Shown one piece after another: positions 37,996 to 45,334 of a stretch of 45,334 nt of DNA (position 1 is its first letter; every line of letters begins with the position of its first letter). A program made the position numbers and the translations under genes. Below the pieces are notes generated by a model. The model worked only from the letters and a program-made list of their open reading frames with translations, searched no databases and was not told the origin of the DNA. The DNA is from Bacteroidales bacterium (GTDB lineage Bacteria; Bacteroidota; Bacteroidia; Bacteroidales; JAADJA01), in contig JAFGBL010000066.1 in assembly GCA_016933115.1 (NCBI GenBank), positions 1-45,334 of the forward strand. Direction: 5' to 3'.

Positions 37996-39088
37996 AGCCA
38001 TCATCAGCGGTGGTGGTACGGGAGGACACATCTTCCCGGCAATAGCCATTGCGAATACACTTAAAAAAAGGGTTCCTGAAGCCGAAATATTGTTTATCGG
38101 AGCCAGGGATAAAATGGAAATGGAAAAAGTACCTGCCGCCGGTTATCCCATTGAAGGATTATGGATCAGTGGTTTGCAGCGCAAATTGACATGGCAGAAC
38201 TTGGCTTTTCCGGTTAAAGTTATCAGTAGTTTAAATAAAGCAAAAAAAATAATTAACCGTTTTAAACCGGATGTAGTTATTGGTGTAGGCGGATTTGCAA
38301 GCGGGCCGACACTGAGGGCAGCCACCGGTGTAAAAATTCCGGCGCTTATACAGGAACAAAATTCATATCCGGGAATCACCAATAAGTTACTGGCCAAAAG
38401 GGTGGATAGGATTTGTGTTGCTTATGAGGGAATGGAGAAGTATTTCCCTGAAGAAAAAATCGTGTTGACCGGTAATCCGGTCAGGCAGGAAGTGATCGAT
38501 ATAGCAGGTAAAAAATCTGAAGCAGTAGAATTCTTTGGGTTGGATACTACACAAAAAATATTGCTTGTGATTGGTGGTAGCTTGGGCGCTTTGGCTGTTA
38601 ATAAAGGAGTTTTGGCCAATCTTGAAAATTTCAGAAAAAACAATATCCAGGTCATTTGGCAAACCGGTAAATATTTTTACCCAACTGCGACTACCGAGAC
38701 TTCAACAATGGACCTGACCGGTATTCGGATCATTGCATTCATCGATCGAATGGACTTTGCCTACGCCGCTGCCGATGTGATCATTTCAAGGGCCGGTGCA
38801 ATTGCCATCTCTGAAATTTGCGCCGTGGCTAAGCCTACCATCTTTGTTCCATTGCCAACAGCAGCCGAAGACCACCAGCGAAAAAATGCCCAGGCACTTG
38901 TCGACAAACATGCGGCCATTTTGATCCCAAACCATGAAGTTCAGGATAAGTTGCAAGAAACAGTAACGGATCTGATAAAAAATGATCAGCAACAGGTTGA
39001 ATTTATTTCGAACCTGAAAAAACTTGCTATCAAGGATGCCAGCGAACGGATCGTGGATGAAATATTGAAACTTATAAAACAGGCATAA
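37964..39088 (+). CDS. murG: UDP-N-acetylglucosamine--N-acetylmuramyl-(pentapeptide) pyrophosphoryl-undecaprenol GlcNAc transferase
   Basis: AIISGGGTGGHIFPAIAIA, GVGGFASGPTL, EQNSYPGITN, SRAGAIAISEI. ATG at 37964 gives 32-nt overlap with ftsW. Confidence 0.95.
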   Translation: MLYNSNRSKLKAIISGGGTGGHIFPAIAIANTLKKRVPEAEILFIGARDKMEMEKVPAAGYPIEGLWISGLQRKLTWQNLAFPVKVISSLNKAKKIINRFKPDVVIGVGGFASGPTLRAATGVKIPALIQEQNSYPGITNKLLAKRVDRICVAYEGMEKYFPEEKIVLTGNPVRQEVIDIAGKKSEAVEFFGLDTTQKILLVIGGSLGALAVNKGVLANLENFRKNNIQVIWQTGKYFYPTATTETSTMDLTGIRIIAFIDRMDFAYAAADVIISRAGAIAISEICAVAKPTIFVPLPTAAEDHQRKNAQALVDKHAAILIPNHEVQDKLQETVTDLIKNDQQQVEFISNLKKLAIKDASERIVDEILKLIKQA

Positions 39089-40462
39089 GTGATCGACCTT
39101 AAAAACATAAAAAATATCTATTTCCTGGGCATTGGCGGCATCGGGATGAGTGCCCTGGCAAGGTATTTCAAATTGCTTGGAAAGATAGTTTCCGGCTATG
39201 ATCGCACACAAACCGAACTTACGGATCAGTTGCAGGCAGAAGGAATCGAGATTCACTTTGAAGACAATTTAAACTTAATCCCTGAAAATATTGAGCTGGT
39301 AATTGTCACCCCGGCCATTCCAAAATCACTGAAAGAACTTCAATTCTTAAGGGAGAAAGAAATTCCTGTTCTAAAAAGGGCTGAGGCATTGGGCTGGATC
39401 ACAGACAGAAAAAAAACGATAGCGGTCTCCGGCACGCATGGAAAAACTAGTGTTTCAGCAATGATCGCCCATATTCTTCATCATTCAAAGCTGGGTTGTC
39501 ATGCATTCCTGGGTGGGATCGCAAAAAACTACAACAGCAATTTGATACTGTCGAAAAAAACCGAATGGGTTGTTGCTGAAGCCGATGAATTCGACCGCTC
39601 ATTTTTACACTTAAATCCCGATATTGAGATCATTACCTCCATGGATGCCGATCATCTTGACATCTATGGCACTTTGCAAAACCTGACGGATTCATTCAGC
39701 CAGTTTGCCGGGAAGATCAGGAAAAACGGAATATTGTTATTGAAAAAAGGCCTTCAGCTTAACCTGCCCGACTTGCGTGATTTCACATGTTACCGTTATG
39801 CTATTGATGAGGAGGCTGATTTTTATGCGACGAATATTATTTTAAAAAATGGATTTTATCAATTTGACCTGGCTATGCCCGGATCGGTCATTGAGTCCAT
39901 TGACCTGGGAATCCCCGGCTTATTGAATGTTGAAAATGCAGTTGCTGCAATTGCTGCTGCACATCTGGCAGGCGCGGGTGAAACTGAAATAAAAAGTGCA
40001 ATTTCCAAATTTACCGGCATTAAAAGGCGTTTCGATATCCGGTTCCGCAATGACGATATCGTGTACATTGACGATTATGCGCATCATCCCGAGGAGATCA
40101 GGAGGACCGTTTTATCGGTAAGGCAGATTTTTCCCGGGAAAAAAATACTGGGAGTTTTTCAACCCCACCTGTACAGCCGGACAAGAGATTTTGCTGAAGA
40201 CTTTGCCAAAAGCCTTGGCCTGCCCGATGAAGTAATTTTGCTACCCATTTATCCTGCAAGGGAGGAACCCATAACGGGTATTTCATCCCGGACAATCCTT
40301 GATTTCATGGATCAAAGCAAAAGTTACGTCAGCTCAAAAGCCGGATTATTAAAAGATTTAGAGAGTAAAATATTTGACATTCTCCTCACTATGGGTGCAG
40401 GGGATATTGACCAACTGGTGAAACCAATAGAAAAATATTTGCAACAACGCTCAAAAAATTAA
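39089..40462 (+). CDS. murC: UDP-N-acetylmuramate--L-alanine ligase (GTG start)
   Basis: FLGIGGIGMSALARYF, SGTHGKTSVSAMIAHIL, EADEFDRSFL, DDYAHHPEEIR, FQPHLYSRTRDF. Confidence 0.96.
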   Translation: MIDLKNIKNIYFLGIGGIGMSALARYFKLLGKIVSGYDRTQTELTDQLQAEGIEIHFEDNLNLIPENIELVIVTPAIPKSLKELQFLREKEIPVLKRAEALGWITDRKKTIAVSGTHGKTSVSAMIAHILHHSKLGCHAFLGGIAKNYNSNLILSKKTEWVVAEADEFDRSFLHLNPDIEIITSMDADHLDIYGTLQNLTDSFSQFAGKIRKNGILLLKKGLQLNLPDLRDFTCYRYAIDEEADFYATNIILKNGFYQFDLAMPGSVIESIDLGIPGLLNVENAVAAIAAAHLAGAGETEIKSAISKFTGIKRRFDIRFRNDDIVYIDDYAHHPEEIRRTVLSVRQIFPGKKILGVFQPHLYSRTRDFAEDFAKSLGLPDEVILLPIYPAREEPITGISSRTILDFMDQSKSYVSSKAGLLKDLESKIFDILLTMGAGDIDQLVKPIEKYLQQRSKN

Positions 40463-40466
40463 TGCT

Positions 40467-41237
40467 ATGAAACGGGTTTTAAATATTACCATCTGGATTG
40501 CCCTCATCAGCGGTATTTTTGCCCTGGTTGGGTTCATCGATGCCGAACATAAGAAGATATCCTGCAAAGACGTTGACATTCTCATCGATTACCAAAACGG
40601 GGATCCCCTTGTCTTTAAACATGAAGTTGAGCTTGTTTTGAACAAACAGTTCGACACACTTGTAGGACGTAAATTTAACGATATCGACCTACCCCGCCTG
40701 GAAAACCGGCTGAGAGATATCCCTGCCGTAGAAAAAGCGGACATTTATACGACGATTACCGGCAGCTTGAAAGTGAGGATAAAACAACGGACTCCAATCC
40801 TGAAATTGATCGACCGGAAAAATGAAAATTACTACGTTGATAAATTTGGAAAACTTTTTAAAACGGCTCCCGGGGCATCTAACAGGGTGATTGTTGTAAA
40901 CGGTTATATCGACAAACCTGAACCTGACACCTCTAAAACAGCCGTGAATAAAGAGGTTGAGCTTATCGCACAGATTTTGGAAATGGTAAATTTTATCCGT
41001 AATGACGATTTTTTAAACGCGCAGATCGAGCAAATTTACGTTACCCGGAATAGAGAATTTGAACTTGTACCAAAAGTTGGACGGCAATTAATTATTTTTG
41101 GAGGCATAAATGATATGGAAAAGAAATTCGAAAAACTGCTTGTTTTTTACCGTCAGGGAATCAATAAAAAAGGATGGGATCAATATAAAACCATCAATCT
41201 GAAATATGAGAACCAGGTAGTTTGCTCGAAGAATTAA
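40467..41237 (+). CDS. ftsQ: Cell division protein FtsQ/DivIB-like
   Basis: N-terminal TM, POTRA-like region (PRLENRLRDIPAVEKADIYTTITGSLKVRIKQRTPILKLI), located between murC and ftsA. Confidence 0.88.
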   Translation: MKRVLNITIWIALISGIFALVGFIDAEHKKISCKDVDILIDYQNGDPLVFKHEVELVLNKQFDTLVGRKFNDIDLPRLENRLRDIPAVEKADIYTTITGSLKVRIKQRTPILKLIDRKNENYYVDKFGKLFKTAPGASNRVIVVNGYIDKPEPDTSKTAVNKEVELIAQILEMVNFIRNDDFLNAQIEQIYVTRNREFELVPKVGRQLIIFGGINDMEKKFEKLLVFYRQGINKKGWDQYKTINLKYENQVVCSKN

Positions 41238-41252
41238 TATAATTGAATCATA

Positions 41253-42551
41253 ATGAAAGCTTCAGAAATCATCGTTGGCCTCGATATCGGAACCACTAAA
41301 ATCGCTGCTATCGTCGGGCGCAGAAATGAATTGGGGAAAATTGAAATTCTGGGTCATGGCAAAACCGAATCGATCGGTGTTAAAAGGGGTGTTGTCTCCA
41401 ATATCGAAAATACGGTCAATTCCATCCGCACAGCCATTGAAGAGGCTTCGCAGAAAGCAGGTGTGAACATCAAATACGTCAATGTAGGCATTGCAGGGCA
41501 GCACATCAAAAGTATCCAGCACAGGGGCGGCATCATCCGCGAAAATTATGATAACGAAATCAGCAAGTCGGATGTAGAAACACTGCTCAACAACATGTAT
41601 AACCTCAATATGAGCCCCGGGGAAGAGATCATCGATGTGATCGCGCAGGAATATATTGTGGATGACGAACAGGGGATCAAACAACCTGTGGGTATGCTCG
41701 GCAACAGCCTCGAAGCCAATTTTCATATCATCATCGGCCAGACAACGGCAGCCAAAAACATTTTCAAATGTGTAACCAAAGCCGACCTGGAAGTGGTGGA
41801 CCTGATACTGGAACCAATAGCTTCGGCAGAAGCTGTCCTGAGTGAGGAAGAAAAAGAAGCCGGTGTAGTGTTGGTAGACATCGGAGGCGGCACAACCGAT
41901 ATGGCCATTTTTCAGGATGGTATCATACGCCACACGGCTGTTATTCCATTCGGCGGTGATGTAATTACCGAAGATGTGAAGGAAGGTTGTACCATCATCC
42001 GCAAACATGCCGAAGAACTGAAAGTAAAATTCGGTTCTGCACTGGCCAGTGAAAACAGGTCAGATGAAATCGTTGCGATCCCGGGCTTACGCGGCCGGCC
42101 ACCCAAGGAGATCAGCCTGAAAAACCTCGCCAGCATTATCCAGGCCCGGATGGAAGAGATCGTCGAACACGTATATTATGAAATTAAAAATTCGGGATAT
42201 GAAAAGAAACTGATCGCCGGAATCGTGCTTACCGGAGGTGGTGCGTTGCTTAAACATATAACCCAATTGACCGAGTTTATTACTGGAATGGACACTCGGA
42301 TCGGCTATCCCAACGAACACCTGTCGAACGATGTGAGTGAAGAACTTGCAAGCCCTATGTATGCTACCGGTATTGGCCTGGTGATCGAAGGGATGAAGAG
42401 GTATTATCAAGAGACTGAAAAAGAAACATCCTTTAAGGAGGAGAAAATTGATGAGGAGGAAGAAGAAAGCCATGAAGCAGAGGAAAAAACACCCAGATCA
42501 ATGAACTTCCTGAAAAAAATCCAGGATTTCTTTGAAAAGGATGACATTTAA
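41253..42551 (+). CDS. ftsA: Cell division protein FtsA
   Basis: VGLDIGTTKIAAIVG, VVLVDIGGGTTDMAIF, GIVLTGGGALLKHI; basic/amphipathic C-terminus NFLKKIQDFFEKDDI. Confidence 0.95.
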   Translation: MKASEIIVGLDIGTTKIAAIVGRRNELGKIEILGHGKTESIGVKRGVVSNIENTVNSIRTAIEEASQKAGVNIKYVNVGIAGQHIKSIQHRGGIIRENYDNEISKSDVETLLNNMYNLNMSPGEEIIDVIAQEYIVDDEQGIKQPVGMLGNSLEANFHIIIGQTTAAKNIFKCVTKADLEVVDLILEPIASAEAVLSEEEKEAGVVLVDIGGGTTDMAIFQDGIIRHTAVIPFGGDVITEDVKEGCTIIRKHAEELKVKFGSALASENRSDEIVAIPGLRGRPPKEISLKNLASIIQARMEEIVEHVYYEIKNSGYEKKLIAGIVLTGGGALLKHITQLTEFITGMDTRIGYPNEHLSNDVSEELASPMYATGIGLVIEGMKRYYQETEKETSFKEEKIDEEEEESHEAEEKTPRSMNFLKKIQDFFEKDDI

Positions 42552-42760
42552 AAATTAAAATTCCCTCATATACGCTAATATTTACAAAACTTTTTTTGTT
42601 GGACATTCAAATCAATTGAAATTGATCCATACATATTTGTGCCAAATTGTAATTTTTTTCAAATGAAAGCGGGTTAATTAATTAACATTGATTTTGTTGA
42701 AAAAAATTAAAGACGGCCAAAGTGAGAGCAACTATAAATTTTACTTTTAAAACAAAAAAC

Positions 42761-44314
42761 ATGGAACCTATGCTAAAATTCGATTTGCCTAAAAACCAGT
42801 CATCTATCATCAAAGTGATCGGAGTCGGAGGAGGTGGTAATAATGCCGTATCCCATATGTTTCAGCAAGGAATTGCGGGTGTAGATTTTATTATTTGCAA
42901 CACCGATGCGCAGGCCATGGAAGCCAGTCCGGTTCCCACCAAAATACAATTGGGTTCCAGGGGCCTGGGTGCCGGCTCTATTCCAGCAGTCGGGAAAGAG
43001 GCTGCCATTGAAAACATTGAAGACATCAAACAAATCCTCGATAAAAATACCAAAATGCTTTTCATCACCGCCGGAATGGGCGGTGGTACCGGAACAGGAG
43101 GAGCTCCCGTTATTGCTGAAACAGCCAAAGAACTGGGAATCCTTACCGTGGGTATCGTTACCCTTCCTTTCTCCTTCGAAGGCAGGAAAAGGAGAATGCA
43201 GGCCGATGCAGGCCTTGAAGAATTGAGAAAGCATGTCGACACCCTGTTAATCATCTCTAATGACAAACTTCGCGAAGTTCACGGCGACCTGAAATTATCC
43301 GAAGCGTTCCGGAAAGCGGACAATATTTTAACCGTTGCTGCAAAAGGGATTGCAGAAATCATCACCGTTACAGGTTATATCAACGTGGATTTTGAAGATG
43401 TTAAAACCGTGATGAAAGACAGCGGTACTGCCATTATGGGCTCGGCTATTGCAGAGGGTGAAAACAGGGCCATCACTGCAGTTGAACAAGCGCTGGCGTC
43501 TCCATTGCTTAACGACAACCAGATCAAGGGCGCTGACAATATTTTATTGTACATTGCTTCGGGTGAAGAGGAAATCACCATGGACGAAGTAATGGAAATT
43601 ACTGATTTCATTCAGAACGAAGCGGGCCAGAATGCAGAAATTATCTGGGGAAACGGTAAAGATTCGAACTTGGGAAATAAAATCAGCATTACCCTGGTTG
43701 CCACCGGCTTTAAAACGGATGAAAATACCGGCATTTACAGGGCGCAAAAGAGGATTGTTCATCCGTTGACATCGGGCCCGAAAGAAGAACCAAAAAGCAC
43801 CACCACTTCCAGGATCAAAGGGCCGATCACTGAAATAACCCTGCTCCCGCTGGCGGATCAGGAAAATAAGCCGACGACAGAAACAGCCAAAGTTACAAAC
43901 GAGAATAAGGTAACCGAGCAAAAGCAAATTTCAGAAATCACGCTGAAAAAAGATATTGAGACTAAACCGGAATTCAAAAATCCGGAGGTGGAAAAGTATG
44001 AATTTAATTTTCAGTCAACAAGGATAGTTAAAGAAAAAGACAGAAGCATTCCATATGAAATTGAACGGGAAGAAATAGAAAAAAAATCAAAGGAGCGGAT
44101 CCAAAAGCTAAAGGATTTGAGTATTAAGATCCGTACCCCGTCCGAAATCGAGGAAATGGAGAACACGCCGGCCTACATCCGCAGGAATGTTGAACTGAAT
44201 GAGGTCAGGCACTCATCAGATACTGAAATTTCAAGATTTACCCTGTCGGAAGGAAGGGACAAAAAACCGGAAATCAACACCAACAATTCCTTTCTCCACG
44301 ACAACGTGGATTGA
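42761..44314 (+). CDS. ftsZ: Cell division protein FtsZ
   Basis: IGVGGGGNNAVSHM, FITAGMGGGTGTGGAPVIAE, TLPFSFEGRKR; C-terminal TPAYIRRNVEL. ATG at 42761 preferred over GTG at 42722. Confidence 0.96.
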   Translation: MEPMLKFDLPKNQSSIIKVIGVGGGGNNAVSHMFQQGIAGVDFIICNTDAQAMEASPVPTKIQLGSRGLGAGSIPAVGKEAAIENIEDIKQILDKNTKMLFITAGMGGGTGTGGAPVIAETAKELGILTVGIVTLPFSFEGRKRRMQADAGLEELRKHVDTLLIISNDKLREVHGDLKLSEAFRKADNILTVAAKGIAEIITVTGYINVDFEDVKTVMKDSGTAIMGSAIAEGENRAITAVEQALASPLLNDNQIKGADNILLYIASGEEEITMDEVMEITDFIQNEAGQNAEIIWGNGKDSNLGNKISITLVATGFKTDENTGIYRAQKRIVHPLTSGPKEEPKSTTTSRIKGPITEITLLPLADQENKPTTETAKVTNENKVTEQKQISEITLKKDIETKPEFKNPEVEKYEFNFQSTRIVKEKDRSIPYEIEREEIEKKSKERIQKLKDLSIKIRTPSEIEEMENTPAYIRRNVELNEVRHSSDTEISRFTLSEGRDKKPEINTNNSFLHDNVD

Positions 44315-44388
44315 TGATTATCCGATCCTGAGCAATTGATTTGATCCTTTTTAATTAATTTTGATGTTGATTTATCATTCAACAACAA

Positions 44389-44847
44389 ATGGTTATGAAC
44401 CTCGAAAAAACAATCAACGACGACATCAAGGCCGCCATGCTAAGCAAGGACAAAAGGAAGCTCGAAGCCCTGCGGGCAGTGAAATCGGCAATTCTTTTGG
44501 CAAAGACGGAGAAGGGTTCGGAAGGAAATATTGGTGACGATACCGGGATAAAGATACTTCAAAAACTTGTTAAGCAAAGAAAGGAATCGGCTGAGATTTA
44601 TCAGGCTCAGGGAAGAAATGACCTTGCCGAAGAAGAGCGTTTCCAGTTATCGGTCATCGAAAAGTACCTACCAGCGCAAATGAACGAAGCGGATGTCCGC
44701 AAAATCATCCAAGAAATCATTTCAGCAACAGGTGCTGCTTCCATCAAAGATATGGGCAAAGTGATGGGAGCCGCCACCAAACAACTTGCGGGAAAAGCCG
44801 ATAATAAACTCATATCGGGAATTGTAAAGGAATTGCTTGGGCAGTGA
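44389..44847 (+). CDS. GatB/YqeY domain-containing protein
   Basis: DDIKAAMLSKDKRKLEALRAVKSAI, QRKESAEIYQAQGRNDLAEEE, MGKVMGAATKQLAGKADNKLIS. The ORF track starts at the upstream ATG; ATG at 44395 is possible. Confidence 0.92.
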   Translation: MVMNLEKTINDDIKAAMLSKDKRKLEALRAVKSAILLAKTEKGSEGNIGDDTGIKILQKLVKQRKESAEIYQAQGRNDLAEEERFQLSVIEKYLPAQMNEADVRKIIQEIISATGAASIKDMGKVMGAATKQLAGKADNKLISGIVKELLGQ

Positions 44848-45020
44848 GGTAGATCCTATAATTACTTATTTGCTGCTGTCCCCAATTGACCTTTAAAAAA
44901 AAGTTCAAGGATGGTAGAGATTTTGCCGGGGGAGGTTGGGGAAAAAGGATATCACCGGCTTTCAATTCAAGGTGATGACCGGGATTGAAAAACACCTTGC
45001 CATTTCTGCTGATCGCCGGT

Positions 45021-45199
45021 AAAATAAATATCCTCGCGGCAGAGCCAAGAGGTATTTAAAAGGAATGGATTATTACCCTAATCGCTGCAAGCAGCGGGGA
45101 ATATGACCCCGAGATCCCGGTACATTGCGATATCGGGATCAGTTCGACTTTGTTATTTCAGTTCACTATCGTTTCTGAAATAACAGTCTCACTGATTTA
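45021..45199 (-). repeat. Multi-hairpin dispersed repeat, copy B (inverted relative to copy A)
   Basis: Reverse complement collinear with 24435-24642; exact 50-bp identity 45144-45193; hairpins cctcgcggc/gccaagagg, cgctgc-aa-gcagcg, gatcccggta/tatcgggatc and ttatttcag/ctgaaataa. Confidence 0.88.
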
Positions 45200-45334
45200 C
45201 CTGGTATTTGTAAAACTCACACTCCAAAATTGTTTTCCCGATTACAGTTACGAGACCTTTGCAAGATAAAATACTTATGAACAGTTTATGGTTAGAAGGT
45301 TTGATAAGTTTTTCATGTAAGAATCGAGAGAAAA

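Noticed and set aside
41262-42008. 248-aa minus-strand ORF antisense to ftsA
   Set aside because: Fully inside the well-supported ftsA CDS; Cys/His/Phe-rich composition typical of antisense translation; no recognisable motifs.
42552-42720. Possible ncRNA or riboswitch leader upstream of ftsZ
   Set aside because: AT-rich with no strong stem-loop and no recognisable riboswitch motif; probably a promoter-containing gap.
45250-45262. gagacctttgcaa near the window end considered as an insertion-sequence terminal inverted repeat
   Set aside because: Resembles some IS ends, but there is no matching partner, target duplication or transposase in the window.

Overview
This 45.3-kb window is a mostly ordinary core-genome segment from a member of the Bacteroidota (Bacteroidales or Cytophagales-like). 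I infer the lineage from gene content, TAnnTTTG-type promoter boxes, a type IX secretion (T9SS) type-B sorting domain and a DUF6089/PorG-like protein. In order it contains: an AtoE-type short-chain fatty acid transporter; an aldehyde dehydrogenase; a ModE-like regulator plus a CBM/YdcF-like membrane protein, divergent from a tungstate/molybdate ABC operon (wtpA, a molybdopterin-oxidoreductase-fold lipoprotein, wtpB, wtpC); glyA; a pair of M16 peptidases; a T9SS substrate; an envelope-biogenesis block (two OmpH/Skp, BamA, UppS, DUF6089, NAD kinase, a second Omp85-like protein, a CBS protein, RsgA, a cupin); a repeat-rich intergenic island; a metallophosphoesterase; EngB; the glycine-lipid acyltransferase pair GlsB/GlsA; and a complete Bacteroidota-type dcw cluster (mraZ to ftsZ) followed by a YqeY-like gene. 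I see no CRISPR array, phage, defence island, rRNA, tRNA or intact transposase. The points most worth following up are (i) the ModE-like/YdcF-like pair divergent from a wtp operon that carries an extra sulfite-oxidase-fold-like lipoprotein, and (ii) REP-like modular palindromic elements: a nested hairpin at the window start, and two roughly 180-210 bp hairpin mosaics in inverted orientation about 20 kb apart that share an exact 50-bp core. All family calls come from reading motifs; no database search was run.
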